This document shows positions 46,182 to 57,657 of a DNA stretch of 64,000 nt, piece after piece. The position numbers were made by a program, and so were the translations under genes. The notes beneath the pieces are model-generated. The model worked only from the letters and a program-made list of their open reading frames with translations, had not been told where the DNA came from and ran no database searches. This DNA is from Anthostomella pinea (lineage: Eukaryota; Ascomycota; Sordariomycetes; Xylariales; Xylariaceae): NCBI GenBank assembly GCA_963556695.1, contig CAUWAG010000010.1, forward strand, positions 1,302,001-1,366,000. The letters are read 5' to 3'. How positions within the stretch are numbered: position 1 is the stretch's first letter; each line of letters begins with the position of its first letter.

Positions 46182-49100
46182 TTGCTGCTCCTAGTGACAC
46201 CAACCTGGCTAATACTAAATAGAGCTGCAAATCGGGATGTGCGGGTGCGAGTTACAGCCTACAGTATGGCATGCCCTTGTGATCGTCATATCGGATGACC
46301 ACTGATAGTAGTAATCATTCTGCCAGGCTTCCAGTTCCGAAGCCGTACCAGACTTCATACTTCACCATACGATGAAAAAGGCGAAGTGAGGAGTCACTTG
46401 TTAGAGCAGAACTCCACCCGACAGTAATATACTTCGAGCTCACATTCGCCACGTGGTGGATGCCCTTCCTATAATCCATCATGAGGGAGCCAATGATCAT
46501 GATAAATGAACCACGATCATTGAATAAAAGCACATAATGACCCCATGGCCGACGCTTCTCGCCTGCGGCCACAGAAGGCATCAATGTGTTGAGTGAGTGC
46601 CCCTGCCTTGGAAAGAGGACAGTGTAAGCGGCTAAGCTGAGGTGTCTCCTTCATTTCGCGGTAGATAGGACGTAGCTGTGTCTTTGAAACTAGGCAATTC
46701 ATTAGAAACAGACCTTGAAGAAGTTTGGAACAAACCTGAGTGGTTGAGAGAGACGGGTGGTAGCGTTTGCGACTTGTGAGTGGTCATTGGGTAAATGTGT
46801 GTGAGTATTGGCATGAAAAGGAAGGCGGGGCCCTTGTCAATTCCACACTTGGACAACTCGCACGATCCTTGGTGATCCTGACCTGTCAGATCCGTCACAG
46901 GTGTGACCAGTCAGGAAACAATTTAGCCTATTTGAGCTGACCGTGGTAAGCGACGACTTCGTGCCAGGTTCCTGGTTCCTGGTTCTTGGACAGCTGGGGT
47001 GTCTGTGTGAAGAAAAAGAACCGAGATGGAGGGTGGTCAATGCAACAGCAGGTGTCACTTTTCTTTTACCGTCGAAACGGGATGCGGACGGCAGACTTGA
47101 AACAGCGACAGATCGGAAATTTTCCGAATTGCCGACTTGTCCCATATAAGGAGCGCTCAGAGGTGCATGCAGATCGCGTGGAAGTGTTCGCGAGCTCCGA
47201 TACTCGGATTTGGAAGCACTGGGCTTTTAACCTTGCAGAGGACTCAGTCGTCTGTAGAGGTTCGCTTGCGATAGTAACGGGTTGGCGAACCTTCCTCACC
47301 TTCTGAGTGACGCACTTTGACGAGTGGTAACTTGTTTCTGCCCATGATTCACTTGTGCATATAGTCTCTCGAGTATGGAGATTTTGGATGAGGCAGCTGC
47401 TGATTCGGGCCCAGCTTGAGTCGTCATGATAAAACCGAATAGTTGCAGTAGTCCTAGTTTCTTGTGCGAACCTCATCGAGACAGGTGGTTTCGTATTCGG
47501 ACACACGGGACGGAAGTACGAAGCCCGAATTACGATCAAGTTAGATTCTGTCAACGCGGTTAGAAACGATCCATGGAACGGACAGCAATCTTAAGCCAAT
47601 GACACTATTATCATCATAATACCAAGGTAGGATGGCTGCTTACTAAATATATGTAGGTAGGTAGCTGTGAGCCGCGTGTATGTATAAGTCGAGGGCCATG
47701 CCGTGTCTTGGCGGTGGGGTGAGCGTCTCGATTCGTCTGCAATCGGCCGGCCAAGTATCTACCTTAGGTATGCACAACGGACGAATGCATCAATCTGTCA
47801 TTACACTTGATGCGCACATGATTTTCCATCAAATCAGTCGCAACGCGGAGTTACGAAGCGTGGAGAGCATGATATTACCTCGCCGTGGCAGGTGCCTCGT
47901 CGTTCTGCCTCGTTGTAAACCCCCACGCCTATGCAAATAGGCTTGGAGGCATTCCGTTCGAAATAGGTCTATGGAACTTGGGGCTTTGAAGGTCTTGCTT
48001 GTGCTAGTCAAGAGAGGGGTTCGACCGGTGCATGAGTGGTAGTCTCAATATACGTCTTCTCATGAGGTTGGTCACTGTCTACCAAGGCAGCTGTCAAGGT
48101 GAATGGAGTCCTGATGCTGAATTAATATGTTCTGGCAGACATGAGGACTTCGACGACGCCAACGAACTGAGGAGACCATGACCCCCACGATGGCTATGCT
48201 TTGACGCTGCTGTATTGGGGATGGAAAGGAAGTCAACCCCAAATAAGCGTTCATTGAGGTGGTTGAGCTATGTGTATATGACAGACCAACTTGAGGTAAA
48301 ATGTGTTGCTTTCAGGTAGAGTAAGCATGTAAATATATCGCATACTTACTTACCCAGGTTCGTATCTACTAATTAGCGATTATATAGCTTTGGGGTGGCT
48401 ACTGAAAGTTTTAAGGTAGTTAAGATTTTTTAAAATAAAGGTTTCATATTTTTTATTATTGATAAAATATTAGGTATATTTAATAAATATTTCAACTTAT
48501 ATTATTATAACGTATGTCGATACGGTTTCTCGAGTGTTCGTGAAGGGACTTCTTGTTTGACAGACGGGGGATAGAAGACGTCGTGTATTGCTTTTTTGGG
48601 GACTCGACCGCACATAGAGCTAGCTAAATGAAGACGTACCTTTTGGAGGTGTCTAGAACATTGACAGGTCTGTGTTGTGGCTGTGTGGAAGCTCGTTAGA
48701 GGACAGGATATCTGTTCACGATAAAGAATGTCCTGATAGTGTGGGTCAAAGGACAACCAGCACTCATAGCGAGACAAGACAATTAAGAGAGCTTTAGCCG
48801 TATACATGATTATTTTGGTTAAATGCTAAGTAAATTATTTGAAATAGGAGTCCAGCCCCTTGGTACCTGATCAGTGATTATATGTCTCAGTATGGTCTCT
48901 AGGAGCCAATGCGTATGTTGCTTGTTGCTTGCTGGGTCGTCCTTCTGATCAACAGTGGACAAATGGGGCTGTTGTTGGTATCGCAACGATGATGATGTGG
49001 ACGTCTGGTCTTGTAAGCTACCAGGCTTATGCAGAATTTTGATTTAATTAATATAAGTATTTATATTAAATATATATGAAATATATATTAACTTTAAATG

Positions 49101-49283
49101 AAAATAGAATTAATATAAAATACTGGTATATTTTGATAAATATTTAATATATATAAATATATAACTATTAAAAAAAAAAAAAAAATTGGGGATATTAACA
49201 GATTTTAATTATTTTAAAGTCTTTGTAAATAAGTAATATTATAACTTATTAAATATTGTTACCCGATATAAACTTCTTATATA
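46182..49283. other. Gene-poor stretch between AT island and pogo copy 3
   Basis: 3.1 kb, mostly ordinary composition with AT-rich patches at about 48400-48510 and 49030-49283 and a TTCCTGG 7-bp repeat near 46966-46986. No frame is convincing. Confidence 0.4.
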
Positions 49284-51141
49284 ACGTAGCTAACAAGCGA
49301 GTTGACATTACAAGCGAGTTGGCACTCGTCATGAACTCTCCAACTGCCATGTCAAATAACTTCACCACAACGCATTCAGTTCAATTCAATCAATCGGATT
49401 CCTCTTCCTCAGAGGTTTCTATCTCTATTGTACAAGTTCGCGCATTATGGCCAGTATTGCCGCAAACGCCACACCGTTGCCCACGCGCTGCCGCCCGCTT
49501 CGGACGACGACTATCTTCACCCATTTCCTGTTTTGCCAGCTCAGCACCATCCTTTGCAGCCTGAAGATCTACTGCATCTTCAACAGAAAGTACTCCTCCT
49601 TTCACTAAATGTTTGTTTTTTGTTCTCTGGCGTTTACTTAGTAAATGATTGGCCTCTTCTAGTTCGCGAACCCGGGAATCAACCAAAGCGACCTTATGCA
49701 TAAGACCGTATGTAGCCTTCGAAAACGAGCTCAACGCATCAACTATTAATGTAGGTGAGCTTCCCTGGTGATTTCTGACTCGGTTTCGGATATAAACCGA
49801 TTGGTTTACCGCTTCGTTAATGGTGGTAGGCGTCTTCGAAGTCCAAGTAGTGGGTGGCAGATTGGGGTCTGGCGACGGTGTTCATATGACAGCGACAGCA
49901 TCCAGCTTTGAAATGACACTTTCTGGGTCAAAAGGAACAAGCCCAGTGGCACTAAAACCTGCTCGAATGTTTCCTGGCGTCATAGCAGCGTTGTGTGCTT
50001 CACAAAACGCTGCAAGGAAGTCCTCCTTCGAAACGTGGGTTATATGACGCCGGATGAGATCCTCAATCATGCGACCGTAAGCTCGTTTGAGCGGGCTAAA
50101 ACAGCCGACATCTAGAGGCTGGAGCCTGTGTGACGAGTGGGCAGGCATACAAAGGGTGATAATGCCGTTGTTCTGACAATAATCCTTAAAGACCTGGGAA
50201 TGGTGGCTTTCGTGACCATCTAGGATGAGGAGGCGTTTACCGGCAGTCATACGCGGTCTGGTATACTTGTCGAAATGCTGAATCCATTCCAAACCAATCT
50301 CATTCGTGGTCTACCCGTTGTCGGACACGGCCACTTTCTAATCGTGTGGTAATATTGTGTCGCGATACCATGACGCGAGGTGGGTTTTGCCCTGTAGAAT
50401 GATGAACAACGGGACCACCCAACCATCAGCATTAACAGCAGAGATTGCTGTAGACCATTCCCTGTTGCCTTGCTGAGCTTGTCTAGGCCTGCCACGTCTT
50501 TCGGCGCTTGTAATGACCATGCCGGACCCAATAATGCCCATCATAAACCCAGTCTCGTCGAAGTTATAAATATCCGCGTCTTGGATACCATGTTTCGCGA
50601 CTGCCACTGCAACTTGGCAAAACCACGCGCGATACGCGTCTGGATCCTCGTTCAAGACCCTCTGGTAGTCTATCTTTCGATGAAAACGCGTCCGGAGGCC
50701 TGGTGTATGTTTGATGAAGTTCCGCGTCCAGTTCTTTCCAACGCGTCTAGCCCCACGCGTCGCTAACAATTGATTCGCCATATCTTCAACATAACTGTAC
50801 CGGGGCGGAAATGCTCGCGCATCCAGGTCGAGAATGAAGGAACAAATGGCATTCTCTTCGGAAACCATAAGTTTCAAAGTATTAGGCATGCTGTCGCGTC
50901 GTGATGGCATTCCTTTGACTCTATTACTCAAAGTGGAACAAGGGATATTAAAGAGTTTCGCAAGCTGAAATATAGGAATATGAGGGTCACGTCGTTTAGC
51001 TTGAACAGCTAGCTGCAAGTTTGATTCGTTATAACGCGGTGCCATTGTTGTTGGTGGAGATATGATGGTTTGAATCGTATTGGTTGGAAAGTTCATGACG
51101 AGTGCTAACTCGCTTGTAATGTCAACTCGCTTGTCAGCTAC

Positions 51142-51143
<2 letters not shown>
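49284..51143 (-). mobile_element. Fot1/pogo-type transposon, copy 3, nearly intact
   Basis: 1860 bp with about 54-bp terminal inverted repeats (ACGTAGCTAACAAGCGAG left; the right arm reads ACGTAGCTGACAAGCGAG on the minus strand), flanked by TA (49282-49283 and 51144-51145). Each arm carries two copies of ACAAGCGAGTTG spaced 17 bp, a likely transposase binding array. Size, TA target and transposase order fit Fot1/pogo elements of Tc1/mariner. Confidence 0.93.
49390..51045 (-). pseudogene. Fot1/pogo transposase with three in-frame nonsense codons
   Basis: One minus-strand frame runs from MAPRYNESNLQLAVQAKRRD (start 51045; an upstream in-frame ATG lies at 51096) to the stop at 49390. It has an N-terminal HTH and a CENPB-type HTH (GARRVGKNWTRNFIKHTPGL). 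The DDE catalytic core has DIYNFDETGFMMG, LLILDGHESHHS and LQPLDVGCFSPLK. The C-terminal zinc knuckle is CGVCGNTGHNARTC, followed by an acidic end. Stops at 50338-50340, 50305-50307 and 49882-49884 interrupt it. Comparison with copy 1 (RNRKVAM, SDNEW, VIRTPS) shows these positions were Arg, Trp and Arg codons, changed by C-to-T or G-to-A. No indels are apparent. Confidence 0.85.

Positions 51144-51195
<52 letters not shown>
51144..51195 (+). repeat. (TAA)n microsatellite
   Basis: About 17 TAA units directly abutting the right end of pogo copy 3; the element's TA target is the first TA of the run. Confidence 0.95.
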
Positions 51196-51196
<1 letters not shown>

Positions 51197-51370
51197 TTTT
51201 ATTTTAAAAAGTCTTAGCTACCCCGGAAGTTTTTTAACTACCTCCGAGCTGTATAATCCCTATATGCAAAGGACCTGACCGTGAATCGCGAGCAATGTAG
51301 CCGTCCGTCTATTATAATAAGCAGCCGGGAGCCTTAGGGGAATGTCGTAATTTACTTCCCGGTCAAGTGA

Positions 51371-51598
51371 TGGTACCGCATTTTCCGTGCAAACTCTGTA
51401 GGTCGGTCACGGTCCACCATGCATTATCTGATCGCCAAGCCAGACAATCTACACCCAAATCTTTATCGTGTTGACGATAGATCTGCATGATCGCAGGTTC
51501 CCTTGTATCTTTTAAACAATAAAGGCAGGCATGACGATCAGATAATGCATGGTGGACTGTGACCGACCTAGAGAGTTTGCACGGAAAATGCGGTACCA
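51371..51598. mobile_element. 228-bp MITE with long terminal inverted repeats
   Basis: TGGTACCGCATTTTCCGTGC at the left and its near-perfect complement ending GCGGTACCA at the right. The arms match over about 64 bp (51371-51434 against 51535-51598) with two mismatches visible. The core is about 100 bp without coding sense. A clear target duplication was not found (left flank CAAGTGA, right flank AACAGTGA). Confidence 0.82.
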
Positions 51599-54500
51599 AA
51601 CAGTGAATTCCAAAAGAAAACAGATTACGACCAATTCACGCGTGTGTGTGCAATTAGATGCAACCATGGGGAATCTCGATCAGGGTAGGACCGGAAGGCA
51701 GTCTGAGAGTCCGGGGGTTGCCTGGAGGAAAGCCCGGTCTTGCCAGGGTGACATTGCGTATGATTGGGAGGTTGGACGGGTAGATGGGTTCACCGGGGCC
51801 AGGTGACCGGGCTGCATCGCGATTGATACCCCCCATCCTCACCATCCCATGCGATATAGGTAGATGATTGGCACGATGCGAGGGTGTATCGTACGCCGCA
51901 AAACCAAAGGACAAGGTCGAATGAAAACCTCAGCGCTTTCAAATGACACGTGCCTCCGACTGCCATAGTGGTCGGTGCTCTGGCCGACTCCCAGACCGTA
52001 TTATGGTGCCCATAGTGATCCGAGAAGCTGGGTTGGCCTCCTTACTTGTTGCACATGCAAGTATCCGGGGCGAGAGGTTAATAATAAGGCAACCACGAGG
52101 CAATTCATGCGCGTGCCGCAATGGTGCAGGCGAGACAAGGCAATGGTCTTGCAGCATGCACCTTTCCGTCCCTTAGACCGGAGACTGGGGGACCTTGCTG
52201 CGAGAACCGGTGCTTCTCGACTGTCAAATGTCGTCCATCCCGAGCATGAAGTCCGCATCCTACTGCCAGTCTGCCCAACGGCTAAAACCCTGGTGACGAG
52301 TCTGCAAATGTACTTTTCTGGTTCTCTTCATCGGGGAAGCTCAGGCGGAGATGGGGCGACCCCAGGATGTAACGGCGGCTGACAATGTAACGGTGGGCGG
52401 TGGTGTACCAAAGAAAGCACTTGGGCGGAACTCGATACCTCGCGGAGGCAGAAGGCAAGGTCAAGTTCCGGGCTCCTACGCAGGCACAGGTGCAGGCTCG
52501 CCAGTCGCGAGCCACTACCTGTTAAGAGTCGCAACGCGGTCAAGCGAGCGAGTTGGGCCGAATAGTACCACAGCGCGTCGACTGCCAGTGCCAACCAAAC
52601 CGTTGGTCTGTGTAACCAGACCAAGATTGGCCCTTCCAAGGATTGAAGAGGATGACCGGGTCGCCGGGAGTCTCATCAGTCCAGCACCGCCAACAAGGCG
52701 TAGACCCGGCAGACCGAGTATATAGACGTGCATCAAGCCTGGAAGTGCTACGTGCGTATTTTATTTTTCTCGTGCCAACGGCTCACCGGTCGCAGGGGAC
52801 CATGCGGTATGGAGGCAGCAGCATGCAGCTCTGGCGTATCATACTCGAAGCCGTCAAATGATAACACGTACCGCGAACCGGGGCAACACACAGCCAAGTA
52901 GCGACGTGACTCTGGTTCTCTTCGCAACAGCAACGCGCGAGAAGTCTGGATGTGACTGCAACTGTCCTTGTCCTGCGCCATAGCCCATGCAGGATTGGGA
53001 TTTGGCACGACGCGACGACGCCACTGGATTCGGTAGTGGTCCCAATCCGAGCGGTTGGGCGAAGGAGATTGGGGCTTTGTGATTTCAATGTTGCCTTGCA
53101 GGCCGCGATCTGCAGATGCCTTTTGTGTAGGCAGTCGAGTAGCCAGCACCAACAGAAGATTTTCCAGATGGCCAAGGTCGGACGGCTGTCGATCATGCGT
53201 GTTTGGAGAAAACACCAGCCCAGTACAGGCGCCGCCCCGGGGAGGCCATGATGTAACGTGCAAGCCCAAGCCGCATGTCTTTGAAGTTGACTCGGTGCGG
53301 TAGGCTAGCGGGACGAGATGCCATGTCTGTCTCGGGTTCATCACCAAGACCAGAAGACCCGGTTTGGTGGGGCAGGGCAGACACGGCACGGATATTTGGC
53401 CCTTGGCGTGGAGCAAATGCCAAAGGGGAAGAAGTGGAAGAAGTGGAAGAAGCCATGGCTGAATCGGGATTGTTTTAGAGCCCTTCATGCCGCTCTCGAT
53501 GCCTTTCCTCTAGAGATTGACAAGTGGCATACTGGTTACCGTTGAAGTTTAGGTGCCTTGAGCCTTGAGTGTTCTTCCCGACTGCCCGAGTTCCCACGCT
53601 CCCCAAGCCCAGGCTAGCGGGAGCAGCTGGATCACAGCCATCATTGCATGGGGGGCCACTGTATCTAAGTACATAGGTACCCGTGGACGTCCAGGTCCGA
53701 GCTTCAATTGATCTTCCCCTCGAAGGCAACAACAGGGCCCAAATACTCGGTTTTCTCGCCGCAACGGAAAATCGCTTCCATCCTGCGTCTCTGCCATGCC
53801 CGCCCAGACATCTATCCTATCTCCACCAAATGTCCCCCGGTGCCGGTGCCGGTGGTCAAGGTGTGTTGTTCGCGTGTGTGATCCTCTAGCAGCCGAGCCA
53901 ATATTGCACCCTCAGTCTTCAGTCAGTCTCCATGCCCTGTCGTCAATAAGGGCAGAGGCAGCTTCAGCTTCTTATGGATTGTGACACAATTCTGCGCAGC
54001 GGAACTGGGAGCTCAAGGTTGTTACACGCATTCCAAGGCTCCGGTCCACAGCTGCATCTCGCCATACCAGCAAGGACATCGATGATCGACCTCGAGGCAG
54101 CCTGGCAGGGATATTGATACACAGTAAGGTAGAGTCGAATGTACGCAGCCAAGTGACTGTCGACATATACCTACGTCCCCGGTCCCACGACACGGAGCAA
54201 GGAGGTCAGGTCCTCTGCCGCCGAACATCCTGCGCAGGGTTGCTTGGGTTGCTCCAAGAATGCCTGCAGCTGAAGTCTATGCGCTGGCTCCCGGCCCAGC
54301 TGCCCAGTGATATGATCAACCGTCGTTGCCCAAGTTAGTCAACTTAGGGGTCCCGCCATAGTCAGCAGGAAATGGGAAATGCTATACAAACTGCTGGTCC
54401 CTCCCCAGCCTCCTCCCGCCTGGCCGTCTGCCTCGATATAACGTGCGCCATACCGAACCGCCCCGTCAAGTCACCTCTCGCTGCTCAGATCTGATCTGTA

Positions 54501-55138
54501 TATCAAACACGCGGCTGCACTTGTCTCCATAATCCTAACGAGGCTCGCGGGTCCAGCTGCACCACTCTGGTCGATATAAGATATAACAAGCAGCCATCCG
54601 GCGAGACCAGAAATCCCACTTCACTCACCTACCTCCCTATACCTACCTACCCACGCTGCACTGCATACAGTACATTGCCCGGCTACCTATCGCAGAGCTT
54701 TTGCTACAAGGGTAGACCCGGCAGCTCTCCCCTCTCACCCTCTCAGCGCACCTCAGACCGATCACAGATATATGAATACGACTTTCGCGCTATTCGAGTA
54801 CCTCTGGCCGCCCTCTGATATCCCATCCTTCTCAGACCGCTCTCAATATTGGGCAGCGCTGCTCTCATCTTATCTCCAGCAGCGCTCCTCAAGCGATCCC
54901 CTGCTAGGACGTCTATTGTCAGCCGCTTTTTGCTTTTTGCTTCTTGCTTTTTGTCCCCTGCAGCTCGAACCGATTTATCACGCATCACCTCGGTCTGCTT
55001 TTCCAACCAGCTGGTAACACTAAAATAGTACGACAAGACCTTGTCTCTCCGGACTGATTGTGCATAGGGCCAATTCTATATAGTCCCACCGCCATCTCTG
55101 GCATCCTGGTCCTTCCCCGGCCGGCCTCTCTCGTCCTC
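51599..55138. other. Long intergenic region upstream of the velvet gene
   Basis: 3.5 kb without a recognisable gene. Long frames such as that on the minus strand at 52748-53488 have biased, low-complexity sequence and no domain. The last 600 bp are pyrimidine-rich with CTACCTA repeats (54625-54655) and probably hold the promoter and a long leader. Confidence 0.4.
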
Positions 55139-56560
55139 ATGTCCTCCGCTGCCGTCGAGGTTTCATCGTACGGTGGCTTTTGTCATACCATGGTGGACAC
55201 AATGCCCCAGCCTCTCAACCCGTGGGCTCACGAGCCTTATGCTCCGCACTACGAACCAGACTATCGCCAAGAGCAACAAGGCCATGTACTACGTCTACCT
55301 CCACCTTCCAGCCTGGTATCCGGATCCCACCCAAGCCCAAGCATCCCGAATGGACGGGAACCGGCAGCTTACAGTCATGACCCTTACCGGGACCCATACT
55401 TTGCAGTTCCGGTGCCCACGTTCCAGCGAGCTCAGCAGCTGCCTATGCCGGGTAGCAAGTTACATGCAGCAACCCTCGCTCCTATTACCAGGAGCCCGGC
55501 AGATATAATCGCACGTCTCTCACCTACACAATCGTCAACAGCAAGTGACCGGTCCGAGGACCTGTCAGACCACCTCCGACTGCGTCAACTCGTAGGAGAC
55601 CAGAGCTCCCTGCAGGCTCATCGGTCACAGCCCCAGCCGGAACAGATAAAAGAGTCATTTCGGCACCCTCGACATGCAGAGCTCCAGCCGATAAGACCGC
55701 CGCCAAACTATCCAACCCCAATTATGCGCCCAGCCCCATCTTCCCAGCCCATCACTTCTCCCCGACAGACGTTGTCGCCCCAGTCGGAGTCCCGTGCCGC
55801 CGAGCGCATGAAGATATCAGATCTTTTGAGCGATGAACCTAGAGCTGAGGCACCGACATCTTCAAAGGTACCCGTACGAAGCAAGACTTCCACCGCGGTA
55901 GCATCGACGTACACGGCCCGGGTTCGCCAACAACCCGTGGCCGCGAGGGCGTGCGGGTTTGGTGAAAGGGACCGGAGGGTCATCGATCCGCCTCCCATCG
56001 TCCAGGTGAGCATCGAAGATCCGAACGCATCAAAGGAAGAGATCATGAATCGACTCAAAAATGGGCACTCGGTGATACACTGCACGATCTGGGACGAGAC
56101 GGGGGACCAGGACTGCTCGGCTATGACGGACGACTATCGGCAGCAGCGACGACTGATGGGGACGGTAGTATCATCCCCCTTCGTGGGCAAGGATGAGAAC
56201 AACGAATACGGGTGCTTCTTCTGCTTCCCAGACTTGTCCTGCCGCACGCCCGGCTCCTTCCGACTGAAATTCAGTCTCGTCGTCTTGGACCCTAAAGGAT
56301 CAATGCCGGGCTTCAGGACACCCGTCTGCGCCGTCGTCATGAGCGAGGTATTCACTGTCTACATCCCCAAGGACTTCCCCGGCATGATGGCGAGCTCTGT
56401 CCTGACGAGGAGGCTCAAGGAGCAAGGGTGCCTCATCTCCATTAAGAAGGGGAACGAGAAGAGCGCCCGAAGTCGCGATGAAAGCGACGACGACGACGAC
56501 GACGACGATGAGGAGGACAACACGCGGCAACGGCGGTCGAAGCGATCGAGAAGGTCATGA
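55139..56560 (+). CDS. velC: Velvet-domain transcription regulator, VelC-like
   Basis: Single-exon 473 aa from the first ATG in frame (MSSAAVEVSS); MVDTMPQPLN at 55190 is an alternative start. Residues 1-275 are Pro/Ser/Gln-rich and disordered. The velvet domain follows at about 280-440: RVIDPPPIVQVSIED, HCTIWDETGDQDCSAM, FVGKDENNEYGCFFCFPDLSCRTPGSFRLKF and the closing VYIPKDFPGMMASSVLTRRLKEQG. A C-terminal run of nine Asp plus DEED and a basic KRSRRS (probable nuclear signal) ends it. A long N-terminal extension with a C-terminal velvet domain matches VelC, rather than VeA, VelB or VosA where the domain is N-terminal. Velvet proteins dimerise, bind DNA and link development with secondary metabolism. 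Confidence 0.85.
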   Translation: MSSAAVEVSSYGGFCHTMVDTMPQPLNPWAHEPYAPHYEPDYRQEQQGHVLRLPPPSSLVSGSHPSPSIPNGREPAAYSHDPYRDPYFAVPVPTFQRAQQLPMPGSKLHAATLAPITRSPADIIARLSPTQSSTASDRSEDLSDHLRLRQLVGDQSSLQAHRSQPQPEQIKESFRHPRHAELQPIRPPPNYPTPIMRPAPSSQPITSPRQTLSPQSESRAAERMKISDLLSDEPRAEAPTSSKVPVRSKTSTAVASTYTARVRQQPVAARACGFGERDRRVIDPPPIVQVSIEDPNASKEEIMNRLKNGHSVIHCTIWDETGDQDCSAMTDDYRQQRRLMGTVVSSPFVGKDENNEYGCFFCFPDLSCRTPGSFRLKFSLVVLDPKGSMPGFRTPVCAVVMSEVFTVYIPKDFPGMMASSVLTRRLKEQGCLISIKKGNEKSARSRDESDDDDDDDDEEDNTRQRRSKRSRRS

Positions 56561-57657
56561 CACCGGGCATTTCGATTGCACAGCTTCCGTGTGAAGTTAA
56601 ATACGTTCGGGTGTACTTGCGAGAGTGGACCATGACGGTGTTGGGATGGCAGCGAGCGCGTTTTGACTGGTTTTGCTTTCTGCTTTTTGGGCCTTGACGG
56701 ACACGTACTGATGACAGACATCATACTCTTGCTTGGGAAAATACCCCTATACTATATTGTTGTTAAGTCTCATGATGACGGAACCTGAGGCCTGGCCAGG
56801 CTGCACTTCATAGCATTGCCAATTGAATATCAATCTTTGCCACAGCTGTTAACTTTTTTACTCGCAGATGGGAGAATGAGGTTATTGGGATGATGATATT
56901 CGTCACTTAGCTTCCCTGAATAGTCAAAGATGCTGGGACTACTTTTACTGCACGCATCGGATGAAATGACGCGGACTTACTCATCAAGAAAGCATCAGAC
57001 TGTGTCCTAAGTACGCAAACTTGTAGGACTTACACGCTGGCCGGAGTACGATACGACGACGGAGCTTAGGGGGTAAAGGCACCCACCCCTTGAAGCTGTC
57101 TCACCCGACCAGAATGAGATTTCTCCAAACGATGCAGAATAAGATAATTATGAGCACACTCTGCATACTGTTAATGAAGCTTGTTACGAATAAGAAGTTA
57201 GACTCACTTTGTTAAGAGGCATTGGGTATATTCGACAGCGAACTTGACCTCCCTCGAACAATGATGCCAAGGTGTCGGGCAGTCAGCTCAACAAGCTTAT
57301 CGGGGTCTGTCAGGCGAGAGACTAGTCCCAAAAGGACACTGGCCTATGCTCCGTTTTGGTGGCCCTTTTTGGGGGTCCCATCGGGGGTGTCGGAGCGCCG
57401 CGGGATCCAACAAGGGAAAACTCGGGCAGAACTCTGAAAAATCCCCAACATTCAATTGCAGGTGCGACTGCGAGTGAGAGTGATACCCAATTGAGTGACT
57501 TTCCGGAGCTCTCCAATTTTATTTTGCAGCAAGCTGAGTGAGCTTCGACAACCTCTCCTTCCACACGCGCCAATTCTCTACGCCTCCTAGTCCTCCTCCT
57601 CCTCCATCTCCATCAGCTCCTCCTCCTCGTCCTTGTCCGCCCTCCTTATCGGCCATC
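56561..57657. other. Intergenic, promoter and leader of the PDH E1 alpha gene
   Basis: 1.1 kb. The last ~70 bp (57588-57650) are a CTCCTCCT pyrimidine tract immediately before the start, typical of strongly expressed fungal genes. Confidence 0.45.

Noticed and set aside
46315..46584. 89-codon minus-strand frame with a protein-like composition
   Set aside because: No recognisable family, no supporting exon or leader, and overlapping frames nearby; kept out of the gene list.
52748..53488. 246-codon minus-strand open frame upstream of the velvet gene
   Set aside because: Leu/Pro and Arg/Ser biased sequence without a domain, overlapped by several other open frames on both strands; likely chance.
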